Shown one piece after another: positions 7,129-14,848 of a stretch of DNA of 64,000 nt (its first letter is position 1; each line of letters begins with the position of its first letter). Location: contig CALWCE010000004.1 of assembly GCA_944376295.1 (NCBI GenBank), forward strand, positions 119,407 through 183,406, written 5' to 3'. Position numbers and translations under genes: made by a program. Under the pieces are notes generated by a model. That model ran no database searches, was not told the DNA's origin, and worked only from the letters and a program-made list of their open reading frames with translations. Source of the DNA: an uncultured Clostridia bacterium. GTDB taxonomy: Bacteria; Bacillota; Clostridia; Christensenellales; Borkfalkiaceae.

Positions 7129-7566
7129 ATGGAAAAGAAGAGCGAAGAAATTTTGGCGGAACTTTACCGCAACGGCGTGCTCGCCATGCAGTCCATCGAA
7201 GACATCCTCCCCGCCGCCGACGAGGCAACGAAAGCGGAGCTCGAACGCGAATACGGCGAATACGAAAAACTCGTGTCGCGCGCCGCCGCCCTCGCCCGCG
7301 AGAAGGGCATCATCCTCAAAGAGCCCGGTCCCTTCAAGAAGGCGATGATGTGGAGCAGCATCAAGCTGAATACGATGAAGGACGATTCGCGCGCGCACAT
7401 TGCCGAGATGATGACGAAGGGCACCGTCGTAGGCATCACGAGCCTCAAGAGCAGCCTTTCCGACCGCCCCGAAGGCATGGACAGGGAGATAAGAGAGCTC
7501 GTTTCGCATGCCCTCGGCATGGAGGAAGGTTTCGAGCGCATCTGGAAGGCGATGATCTGCGCCTGA
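7129..7566 (+). CDS. Conserved hypothetical protein, helical
   Basis: A 145-residue acidic protein, all helix by appearance: MEKKSEEILAELYRNGVLAM, then a charged heptad-like stretch to residue 65, then KAMMWSSIKLNTMKDDSRAH and AEMMTKGTVVGITSLKSSL. Similar small proteins with a methionine-rich middle are widespread in Clostridia and look like ferritin-like four-helix bundles, but I know no assigned function. No Shine-Dalgarno site precedes ATG 7129. A CATACTTT box at 7117-7124 with GGATATT 16 bases upstream is reminiscent of a sporulation promoter and would place the start almost on the ATG; this is weak. A bidirectional terminator follows. Confidence 0.7.
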   Translation: MEKKSEEILAELYRNGVLAMQSIEDILPAADEATKAELEREYGEYEKLVSRAAALAREKGIILKEPGPFKKAMMWSSIKLNTMKDDSRAHIAEMMTKGTVVGITSLKSSLSDRPEGMDREIRELVSHALGMEEGFERIWKAMICA

Positions 7567-7611
7567 GGTACTCGCCGTACGGGCGGCTGCAAACTTCTGC
7601 GGCGCCAAGCA

Positions 7612-7645
7612 AAAAGCGCTCCGCTTAGATGCGGGGGCGCTTTTG
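7612..7645. terminator. Bidirectional terminator between the helical protein and pnp
   Basis: AAAAGCGCTCCGC pairs with GCGGGGGCGCTTTT around TTAGAT with one bulge. T-runs follow on both strands, so it can end both convergent transcripts. Confidence 0.85.
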
Positions 7646-7659
7646 TTTTGCCTTGAAAT

Positions 7660-9750
7660 TTAAGAGAGCTTTTCGAGCAGCTTGAAGTCGATGCCCTTCT
7701 CGCCGATCTTGATGATCTGCACTTTGACCATATCGCCGATCGCGAGCACGTCTTCCACGGAGTCGATGCGGCGGTCTGCCATCTTGGAGATGTGGATCAT
7801 GCCGTCCTTCCCGGGTGCGAACTCGACGAACGCCCCCACCTTGGAGAGGATGCGCACGACGTTGCCGATGAACATATCGCCGACTTCGGGCTCATGTACG
7901 ATGGATTCGATGATCGCCTTCGCGCGCTGTGCGGACTCGGGATCGCCGTAGGAAGCGATGCACACGGTGCCGTCGTCCTCGATGTCGATCTTGGTGCCCG
8001 TCTCTGCGATGATGGAGTTGATGACCTTGCCCTGCTTGCCGACGACGTCGCCGATCTTTTCGGGGTCGATCTTGAAGGAGATGATGCGGGGCGCGTACTT
8101 ACTAAGTTCGGGCGCGACCTCGGGCACGCATTCGAGCATCTTGGAGAGGATGAACTGCCTGCCCTCGTTCGCCTGCTCGATCGCGGTGTGCATGATCTCT
8201 TCGGAGATGCCCTTGATCTTGATGTCCATCTGGATGGCGGTGATGCCGTTGACGGTACCCGCGACCTTGAAGTCCATATCGCCGAGGAAGTCCTCAAGGC
8301 CCTGGATATCGGTGAGGACGCGGAATTCGCCCGTTGCCTGGTCCTTGATGAGACCCATCGCGACGCCCGCGACGGGAGCCTTGATGGGAACGCCCGCATC
8401 CATCAGCGCCATCGTGGAGCCGCAGACGGACGCCATCGAGGAAGAACCGTTGGAAGAGAGGATGTCGTTGACGACACGGATCGCGTAAGGGAACTCCTCT
8501 TCGGAAGGGATGACGGGGATGAGCGCACGCTCTGCAAGCGCGCCATGACCGATCTCGCGGCGGCCGGGGCTTCTGAGCGCCTTCGCTTCGCCCGTGCAGT
8601 AGCCGGGGAAGTTGTACTGGTGCATGTAGCGCTTGCTCGTCTCGTCGTCGAGGCCTTCGAGCTTCTGCGCCTCCGCGAGCATCGCAAGGGTGCAGGTCGT
8701 GAGCGTCTGCGTCTGACCTCTCGTGAAGACGGCGGAGCCGTGCACGCGGGGCAGGACGTGGCGTTCGCACCAGATGGGACGAACGTCTTTGAGGCCTCTG
8801 CCGTCGGGGCGGATGCCCTTATCGAAGATCTTGGAACGCACCTTCTCTTTATTGAGATAATAGAGGCTGTCTTTGATCTCGCGGGTGTTTTCGGGATAGA
8901 TGTCGGCGAAGTGTTCGAGCGTCTCCTTCTCGACCTCGGCCTGGCGCGCCTCGCGCTCCTTGCGGTCGAAGGTATCGATGGACCACTCCACCTTATCGGA
9001 AGCGAACGCGCGCACGGCGGCGTCGAGTTCTTCGGGGATGTGATAAAGCTCGATGGGCAGCTTTGCCTTGCCGACGGCGGGAACGATCTCGTCTTCAATG
9101 AAGGCGCAGATCTTCTTGATCTCGTTGTGGCCGAACATGATGGCGCCCACCATCTCATCGTTGGTGACCTCATCCGCGCCCGCCTCGATCATGAGGATGG
9201 CGTCCTTCGTGCCTGCGAGGTTGAGGTGGATGGTGCTCTTTTCGCGCTGCGCCGCATCGGGGTTGATGACGTACTCGCCGTCAACGAGGCCGACGACCAC
9301 CGAACCCGTGGGACCCGCCCAGGGGATATCGGAGATGGAGAGCGCGACGGAAGAGCCGATCATGGCAAGGGGCTCGGGCGCGATGTCGGGCTCGACGGAG
9401 AGCGCGGAGGCGACGACCACCACGTCGTTGAAGAGGCCCTTGGGGAAGAGGGGGCGAAGGGGACGGTCGATGAGGCGCGCCGTCAAAATGGCCTTGTCGC
9501 TCGCCCTGCCCTCGCGGCGCTTGAAGCCGCCCGGGATCTTGCCGACCGCGAACATCTTCTCTTCGTAGTCCACCTGAAGGGGGAAGAAATCGATGCCCTC
9601 TCTGGGGGTCGCCGACATGCAGACGGTGACCATGACCGCCGTCTCGCCGCAGCGGACGACGCACATGCCGTTGGTCTGTTCGGCATACTTGCCCGTCTCG
9701 ATGGTGACTTCTCTGCCGCCCACCGTGAGTTTGAACTCGTGATAATTCAT
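7660..9750 (-). CDS. pnp: Polynucleotide phosphorylase (polyribonucleotide nucleotidyltransferase)
   Basis: A 3'-5' phosphorolytic exoribonuclease of 696 residues, the usual length; trimeric, part of RNA decay. Two RNase PH domains are seen (about 10-140, beginning VGGREVTIETGKYAEQTNG, and about 310-460 with VHGSAVFTRGQTQ), then a KH domain (about 555-615, IGDVVGKQGKVINSI) and a C-terminal S1 domain (about 620-690, VGAFVEFAPGKDGMIHISKM). ATG 9750 follows AAGGAGTTATCATT. It lies downstream of rpsO, the classical rpsO-pnp pair, separated by a terminator, so transcription may be partly coupled. Confidence 0.97.
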   Translation of the reverse strand: MNYHEFKLTVGGREVTIETGKYAEQTNGMCVVRCGETAVMVTVCMSATPREGIDFFPLQVDYEEKMFAVGKIPGGFKRREGRASDKAILTARLIDRPLRPLFPKGLFNDVVVVASALSVEPDIAPEPLAMIGSSVALSISDIPWAGPTGSVVVGLVDGEYVINPDAAQREKSTIHLNLAGTKDAILMIEAGADEVTNDEMVGAIMFGHNEIKKICAFIEDEIVPAVGKAKLPIELYHIPEELDAAVRAFASDKVEWSIDTFDRKEREARQAEVEKETLEHFADIYPENTREIKDSLYYLNKEKVRSKIFDKGIRPDGRGLKDVRPIWCERHVLPRVHGSAVFTRGQTQTLTTCTLAMLAEAQKLEGLDDETSKRYMHQYNFPGYCTGEAKALRSPGRREIGHGALAERALIPVIPSEEEFPYAIRVVNDILSSNGSSSMASVCGSTMALMDAGVPIKAPVAGVAMGLIKDQATGEFRVLTDIQGLEDFLGDMDFKVAGTVNGITAIQMDIKIKGISEEIMHTAIEQANEGRQFILSKMLECVPEVAPELSKYAPRIISFKIDPEKIGDVVGKQGKVINSIIAETGTKIDIEDDGTVCIASYGDPESAQRAKAIIESIVHEPEVGDMFIGNVVRILSKVGAFVEFAPGKDGMIHISKMADRRIDSVEDVLAIGDMVKVQIIKIGEKGIDFKLLEKLS

Positions 9751-9860
9751 AATGATAACTCCTTAATTCTTTTTGGTTCTTGTGCCCTGCGGCCGCCCGA
9801 CCGCACGGCGGCGCCGCCTCCCTTCCCCCGAAAACGGTGAAGATCAACGGGAAAACGGCA

Positions 9861-9884
9861 AAAAAAGAGCGGCAAAAAGCCGCT
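9861..9884 (-). terminator. rpsO terminator
   Basis: Minus strand AGCGGC-TTTTT-GCCGCT followed by a T-run, just after the rpsO stop and before pnp. Read-through would be needed for co-transcription of pnp. Confidence 0.8.
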
Positions 9885-9889
9885 TCTTT

Positions 9890-10144
9890 TTACTTTCTGA
9901 GTTCGAGCGCAGCAATGACCGCTCTGTAGCGCTCGATGTCTTTGGCTTTGAGGTAGTCCAAAAGACCGCGGCGCTTACCGACCATCTTCAAAAGACCGCG
10001 GCGGGAGTGGTTGTCGTGCTTGTGCACTTTAAGGTGTTCGTTGAGGTGGTTGATGCGCTCGGTGAGGAGTGCGATCTGGACCTCGGGCGAACCCGTATCA
10101 CCCTCGTGTGCGGCAAATTTCGCAATGATCTCTGCCTTTTCCAT
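9890..10144 (-). CDS. rpsO: 30S ribosomal protein uS15
   Basis: Ribosomal protein of 84 residues binding 16S rRNA helix 22. The sequence carries [17 protein letters not shown] and [19 protein letters not shown], diagnostic for S15. ATG 10144 follows AGGAGGATAAACGCAA. It has its own consensus promoter at 10226-10254 and a terminator at 9861-9884. pnp follows. Confidence 0.97.
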   Translation of the reverse strand: MEKAEIIAKFAAHEGDTGSPEVQIALLTERINHLNEHLKVHKHDNHSRRGLLKMVGKRRGLLDYLKAKDIERYRAVIAALELRK

Positions 10145-10225
10145 TTGCGTTTATCCTCCTATGGAAGTATTCGCGATGCGCCAAGGGAAACGTGGAGAGC
10201 GTATCTCCTCGCGCACGTCTCTATT

Positions 10226-10254
10226 AGAATAGCACATTTTTTCGCCGCTGTCAA
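10226..10254 (-). promoter_or_regulatory. rpsO promoter
   Basis: Minus strand TTGACA (10249-10254), 17 bases, TATTCT (10226-10231) with an upstream TG. The leader of about 75 nt could carry the S15 autoregulatory structure, which I did not verify. Confidence 0.75.
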
Positions 10255-10321
10255 AGCTTTTCGGGCGGCTTTTCGGGGAAATTTCTATGAGGCTCTTTCC
10301 TCCGCGCGCCCCTGCGCCCGC

Positions 10322-11698
10322 TCAGGTGCGGGAGAAGAGCTTTTTCTTTTCTTCGATGAGCTTTTGTGTCTTTTCAAGATAAGTCGGAAGGTCTTTGGGC
10401 GAGCCGATGCGCTCGATGCGCCCCTCTTTTAAAAACACCTTCTTGGTGACGGCGTTTGCGCCCACGGCGAAGTTATCCGCCGTCTCCTCCATGACGTCGA
10501 TGTTATAGACGGAAGCGCGCCCGGGTCTTGTCCAGCCCGTGTTTTCGTGAGCGCCCGCCATGTACTTCTGGCGGTAGAGGTAGTAGGGCTCGTACCCCGC
10601 CGCGGTGAGCTTTTCCCGCGCGTAGGCGATCATCTCCCCCATATCCCCCTCTTTGAGGCTCTCGACTTCCTCTTTGAGACGCGCGCCCTTTTTCAGGCAC
10701 AGCGTATGCACGGTGATGTTGTCGGGCGAGAGGGCGACGGCAGCATCGATGCTGCCGCGAAATTCTTCGAGGCTCTCCCCCGTGAGGCCCGCGATGAGGT
10801 CGCAGTTGGTGACAAAGCCGAAGGGGCGGGCAAGTCCGAACGCTTCCCCCACCTCTTTCGCCGTGTGCTTCCTGCCGATCGCTTCAAGCGTGCGGTCGGA
10901 GAAAGACTGCGCGTTGATGCAGATGCGCGTGACGCCGTATTCCTTACAGAGGGCGAGCTTTTCTTCGGTGAACACGTCGGGACGCCCCGCCTCCACCGTG
11001 TATTCGCAGCCGTTGGTGCGGAGCGGCTTCACCGCTTCCAGCACGGCGCGAAGCTCCTCCGTCTCCAACGCAAAGGGGGTGCCGCCGCCGATATAGACGG
11101 AGCGAAGGTTTTGCCACAGCCCCTCGGCGCCCTCGAGTTCGCGCTTCACGGCGTCGAGATAGGCGGGGATGTACTGCCGCGTCTTGTCGATGGGCGCGGT
11201 GACGAAGGAACAATAGACGCAGCGCGTCGGGCAGAAGGGCAGCGAGACGTAGAGATCGCAATTGCCCTCCTTGCGTTCGTAGATACCCTCCTGCGCTTTG
11301 ATGACGCGGGAGACGAGTTCGATGTTGTCCTCCCCGACGTCCATCTCGTGAAAGAGCGGCAAAAAATCGCGCCCCTTTTCGAGCTCCCCGCGCGCGAGGC
11401 GGGTGGGGCGGATGCCCGTCAGCGCGCCCCACGGAAGGTGCCGAGAAAAATGCGCGGAAAGGGCGTTGTATAAGGCAAGCTTGGAATAGCGGCGGGCAAG
11501 GCTCTTGTAGACAAGTTCGTTCTCCGCCGCGCCCTCGTGCGAATAGCGCGACTCTTCGCCGTTCAGGCGCAGAACGCCGCGGAAGATTGCGCCGTCGTAG
11601 TCCTGCAAAAGTTCGATCTTCAGCTCCTCCGCCCCCGCAAAGAGGCGGACGACCTCATTGAGTTCCTGTTCCAAAAAGGCGGGCTGTGCCTTTAACAT
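10322..11698 (-). CDS. hemZ: Radical SAM protein, HemZ type (coproporphyrinogen dehydrogenase-like)
   Basis: A radical SAM enzyme of 458 residues related to oxygen-independent coproporphyrinogen oxidases (HemN/HemW). The 4Fe-4S motif is CPTRCVYCSF near residues 172-181, followed by VYIGGGTPFALETEEL, as in this superfamily. Members called HemZ in Clostridia carry an N-terminal domain of about 160 residues like the one here. I start at ATG 11698 (MLKAQPAFLEQELNEVV), which overlaps the end of the upstream hydrolase gene by seven bases. Biochemical function is uncertain: many HemZ/HemW proteins act in haem handling rather than synthesis, and no other haem genes are in the window. Confidence 0.85.
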   Translation of the reverse strand: MLKAQPAFLEQELNEVVRLFAGAEELKIELLQDYDGAIFRGVLRLNGEESRYSHEGAAENELVYKSLARRYSKLALYNALSAHFSRHLPWGALTGIRPTRLARGELEKGRDFLPLFHEMDVGEDNIELVSRVIKAQEGIYERKEGNCDLYVSLPFCPTRCVYCSFVTAPIDKTRQYIPAYLDAVKRELEGAEGLWQNLRSVYIGGGTPFALETEELRAVLEAVKPLRTNGCEYTVEAGRPDVFTEEKLALCKEYGVTRICINAQSFSDRTLEAIGRKHTAKEVGEAFGLARPFGFVTNCDLIAGLTGESLEEFRGSIDAAVALSPDNITVHTLCLKKGARLKEEVESLKEGDMGEMIAYAREKLTAAGYEPYYLYRQKYMAGAHENTGWTRPGRASVYNIDVMEETADNFAVGANAVTKKVFLKEGRIERIGSPKDLPTYLEKTQKLIEEKKKLFSRT

Positions 11699-12300
11699 CG
11701 TATCACCCCGTTGTACTTGCGCTCCAAGGAGAGCGTCGTCTTTTCCCCGTGCCCGGGATACACCGTATAGTCGCCCTCGAGGGCATAGAGCGCCTTGACG
11801 CTTTTCTCGAGCGCGCGGAAGTCGCCGCCCGGGAGATCGGTCCTTCCCACGCTGCCCTGAAAGAGGGTATCCCCCGAAAAAATCACGTCGTTCACGAGCA
11901 GGCAGACGCTGCCCTGCGTATGCCCCGGGGTCGCGATGACTTGGAAGGTGATGCCGTCCAGCTCCAACGTATCGCCGCCCTCGTAAGTAAAGTCGGGCGT
12001 GAAGAGAGCAACGGGCGGCATCCCGAAGAGACGCGCGCCCACATTGGCGTTTTGCACCTCTATAAGATCGTCCTTCGGGCAGCCGATCTTGACGCCCGCC
12101 GCCTGCAGCGCGGCGCACCCGCCAATATGGTCGAAATGCCCGTGCGTCAGAAGGACATGCGTAATGACGAGCCCGCGCTTCTGCGCCTCGGCAAGGACGC
12201 GCGCTTCGCCGGGATCGACGGCGACGGCGTGTTTCCCGTCCGCCGAAACAAGATAACAATTTGCCGCGAACCCCACGGGTCCGATCAGTTGGATGACCAT
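11692..12300 (-). CDS. MBL-fold metallo-hydrolase (glyoxalase II-like)
   Basis: Metallo-beta-lactamase-fold hydrolase of 202 residues. The zinc motif is LTHGHFDHIGG (THxHxDH), with later ligands in TPGHTQGS, FSGDTLFQGSVGR and YPGHG. Proteins of this size and pattern resemble YcbL/glyoxalase II-type thioesterases. ATG 12300 follows CAAGGAGGCGGT; a longer upstream frame lacks a site. It overlaps hemZ, and the same pair follows rel and recJ in many Clostridia. The substrate is not known. Confidence 0.85.
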   Translation of the reverse strand: MVIQLIGPVGFAANCYLVSADGKHAVAVDPGEARVLAEAQKRGLVITHVLLTHGHFDHIGGCAALQAAGVKIGCPKDDLIEVQNANVGARLFGMPPVALFTPDFTYEGGDTLELDGITFQVIATPGHTQGSVCLLVNDVIFSGDTLFQGSVGRTDLPGGDFRALEKSVKALYALEGDYTVYPGHGEKTTLSLERKYNGVIRC

Positions 12301-12685
12301 ACCGCCTCCTTGAAAAATCTCCTTCCCGCCGCCCGACAAAACTCCTTCCGTCTCACATTCGCTCGGCACCGCCCTCTCAACCTCACCCCCAAAAAATACT
12401 TCGTCTTTTTTTGGAGACCCCGAGGAGGGAGGCAAGGGAATTATCGTTTCCCTTGTTTCTAAAATAAACTTCCGCGAGCAAAACCACGCTTTTGCGCTGC
12501 GGGACTCAATTTGCGCCATACTTGGCGCTTACTGTTCTTAGAATGACAAACGCGTTCGCGGGCGATAGCGCCCGTTAAAACCAACAACCTTCACCCCTCG
12601 CCGCGAAGATTTCCCGAAGGGAAAGATTTGCGGCGAATTCTCCTCACGACTTTTTTGTGCTTGCACAAAAAAGTGTGAACTTTCT
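12301..12685. other. Non-coding interval between rel and the MBL-fold gene
   Basis: 385 bases without a supported gene. It contains structured repeat copy A (12472-12680), an extra hairpin (12599-12635, CGCCGC arms) inserted in that copy, and a piece GAGGAGGGAGGCAAGGGAAT (from 12422) resembling the palindromic GGGAG repeats at 31.2 and 56.5 kb. Confidence 0.7.
12472..12680 (-). repeat. Structured 3'-abutting repeat, copy A
   Basis: Read in the direction of rel, the element starts GTTCAC five bases after the stop. H1 is a hairpin with arms TTCAC...TTTTTTGTG and CACAAAAAAGT-C-GTGAG. After the extra hairpin come GAGGGGTGAAG, the phrase GTCATTCTAAGAACAGTAAG, then H3 (GCGCC/GGCGC, 12513-12528), CAAATTGAGTC, and H4 (CCGC outer arm with inner GCAAAA/TTTTGC, 12472-12503). 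Sixty bases (12472-12531) are identical to copy B. The extra hairpin is absent from copies B and C. Confidence 0.8.
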
Positions 12686-14821
12686 TTAGCTTGCTCTTCT
12701 CACATCAATAATTTTCTGATGCCCCATGATCTTCTTGATGAGCACTTCGACGTCCTGACGGTTGGTGAGCGAGACGGTGACGTCGACGATGGCGCTGCCG
12801 TTCTTATCGTAGCGGCCGTTGATGGACGTGATCTCAAGGTGCATCTCGGCGACGCTTGCACTGATCGCGCCGATAGCGGCGCCCTGATCGTCCGCGACGA
12901 CCACGATGGCTGCCTTGAAACGCACGCCGCCCTCTTCGGCGACCCACGCCGCCGCCTGCAGACGGGCGGGATCGGCGCCCTTCAGATTGGGACAGTCCTT
13001 GCGGTGTACGACGACGCCGCGCCCCCGCGTCACGAAGCCGACGATCTCGTCGCCGGGCACGGGCGAGCAGCAGCCCGCGAAGGAGACGAGAAGCCCCGTC
13101 TGCCCGTTGATGGTGACGGTGCCTTTTGCAAGCCTGCCGTGATAGGTTGGCTCGCTCGCCGTCACGAGCGGCTGCGGCACTTCCTTGCGGAAGAAGTCGA
13201 TGAGCTTATACAGGACCTGGTTGATGGTGACCGCCCCATAGCCGATGGAAGCGAACATTTCGTCCTGCGAGTTGAAGGCGAGCTTTTCGGAGACCTTTTT
13301 GAAGCTCTCGTCGGTGAGAATGTCGGAAAGCGCATAGCCCTTCCTCTTGGCGGCGTCTTCGAGCATGTCGCGCCCCAAGCGGATGTTCTCGTCCTTCATC
13401 TCGCGCTTGTAGAAGGACTTTATTTTCGCCTTCGCCGAAGTAGATTTGATGAATTTGAGCCAGTCGCGCGAAGGTCCCTTGGAGTTGGGCGAGGTGATGA
13501 TCTCGACGACGTCGCCGAGCTCCAGCGTCGAGTTGAGGGGCACGATCTTGCCGTTGACTTTGGCGCCCGTGCAGTGGTTGCCCACTTCCGAGTGGATGGC
13601 ATAGGCGAAGTCAACGGGCGTCGCGTCGTTGGGAAGGGAGATGACCTTGCCCTGCGGCGTGAAGACGAGGAGTTCGGAGCTGAACAGCGACCCCTTGACG
13701 GTATCCATGAACTCTTTGGAATCTTTGAGGCCGCCCTGAAGTTCCATCATCTCGCGGATCCACGAGATGCGCTGATCGAGCGTCGTCTCCTCCGTCGTCT
13801 GTTCCTTATACTTCCAGTGCGCCGCGATACCGTACTCCGCCGTGCGGTGCATCTCCTCGGTGCGGATCTGGATCTCGAAGGGCTGACCGAAGTTGGTGAC
13901 GACCGTCGTGTGCAGCGACTGATACAAATTGGGCTTGGGCGTTGCGATGTAGTCCTTGATGCGCCCCGGCACGGGCTTCCACTCCTTGTGGATCTTGCCG
14001 AACACTTCGTAGCACTCGTCCACCGTGCCGACGATGACGCGCACTGCCGTCAGGTCGTAGATCTGATCGAGCGTCTTGTTCTTCGTCGTCATCTTCTTGT
14101 AGATGGAATAGAAGTGCTTGGGACGGCCGAACACCTCGCCGTGGATGTTGCATTCGACGAGGATCTTCTTGATCTCTTCGACGACGTAATCGACAAAGCG
14201 GTTGCGCTCTTCGAGTTTCTGATGGATGTTCTCGACGAGGTATTCGAACGCCTCGGGGTCGAGATATTTGAGGCAGAGGTCTTCGAGCTCGCACTTGACC
14301 TGCGAAATACCCAGCCTGCCCGCGATGGGGGTGTAGATATCCAGCGTCTCGCGCGCCATGCGCTGCTGCCGCTCCTTGGAGAGGAAATTCAAAGAGCGCA
14401 TGTTGTGCAGGCGGTCGGCAAGCTTGATGATGATGACGCGGATGTCCTTCGCCATGGCGATGAAGAGCTTGCGGAAGTTTTCCGCCTCTTCCTCTTCCTG
14501 CGATTTGAAGACGATCTTATCGAGCTTGGTGACGCCCGCGACGAGGGATAAGACTTCCTCGCCGAATTCGCGGCGGATATCCTCTTCGGTGACGGGCGTA
14601 TCTTCGATGACGTCGTGCAAAAGCGCCGCCGCGATGGTCGCGGGATCGAGCCCGAGATCGACCAGGATCTCCGCCACGGCGCAGGGGTGGATGAAATAGG
14701 GCTCGCCCGAGGCGCGCTTCTGGTTGGCGTGCGCCGCCTTGGCGTAGTCGTAGGCATGGAGCAGCATGTTGCGCTCCTCCCCCGTGTAGTATTCGTAGAT
14801 CTTCATCAGGATGGCTTCCAT
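12686..14821 (-). CDS. rel: Bifunctional (p)ppGpp synthetase/hydrolase
   Basis: Stringent-response enzyme of 711 residues, usual long RelA/SpoT length. An HD hydrolase domain (about 25-170) shows YFIHPCAVAEI and LLHDVIEDTP, so hydrolysis should be active. The synthetase domain (about 230-345) shows GRPKHFYSIYKKM and DLTAVRVIVG. TGS (about 395-455, VFTPQGKVISLPNDATP), a Cys/His segment (GCCSPVPGDEI, HRKDCPN) and a C-terminal ACT domain (about 640-711) follow. ATG 14821 is preceded by AAAGGAGGGGGGAACG. recJ lies 27 bases upstream. Structured repeat copy A begins right after its stop. Confidence 0.96.
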   Translation of the reverse strand: MEAILMKIYEYYTGEERNMLLHAYDYAKAAHANQKRASGEPYFIHPCAVAEILVDLGLDPATIAAALLHDVIEDTPVTEEDIRREFGEEVLSLVAGVTKLDKIVFKSQEEEEAENFRKLFIAMAKDIRVIIIKLADRLHNMRSLNFLSKERQQRMARETLDIYTPIAGRLGISQVKCELEDLCLKYLDPEAFEYLVENIHQKLEERNRFVDYVVEEIKKILVECNIHGEVFGRPKHFYSIYKKMTTKNKTLDQIYDLTAVRVIVGTVDECYEVFGKIHKEWKPVPGRIKDYIATPKPNLYQSLHTTVVTNFGQPFEIQIRTEEMHRTAEYGIAAHWKYKEQTTEETTLDQRISWIREMMELQGGLKDSKEFMDTVKGSLFSSELLVFTPQGKVISLPNDATPVDFAYAIHSEVGNHCTGAKVNGKIVPLNSTLELGDVVEIITSPNSKGPSRDWLKFIKSTSAKAKIKSFYKREMKDENIRLGRDMLEDAAKRKGYALSDILTDESFKKVSEKLAFNSQDEMFASIGYGAVTINQVLYKLIDFFRKEVPQPLVTASEPTYHGRLAKGTVTINGQTGLLVSFAGCCSPVPGDEIVGFVTRGRGVVVHRKDCPNLKGADPARLQAAAWVAEEGGVRFKAAIVVVADDQGAAIGAISASVAEMHLEITSINGRYDKNGSAIVDVTVSLTNRQDVEVLIKKIMGHQKIIDVRRAS

Positions 14822-14848
14822 CGTTCCCCCCTCCTTTGCAAATTTACC

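Noticed and set aside
7792-9840. Very long open frame on the strand opposite pnp
   Set aside because: High-GC coding DNA leaves long antisense frames open. The frame has no ribosome site and its product is a low-complexity mix of D, G, R and L; pnp on the other strand is unmistakable.
11699-12259. N-terminal extension of the HemZ-like frame
   Set aside because: The extension lies over the MBL-fold hydrolase in another frame; the homologous part of HemZ begins at ATG 11698.
12719-14551. 610-residue open frame opposite rel
   Set aside because: Shadow of rel; composition is typical of antisense frames and there is no start site.
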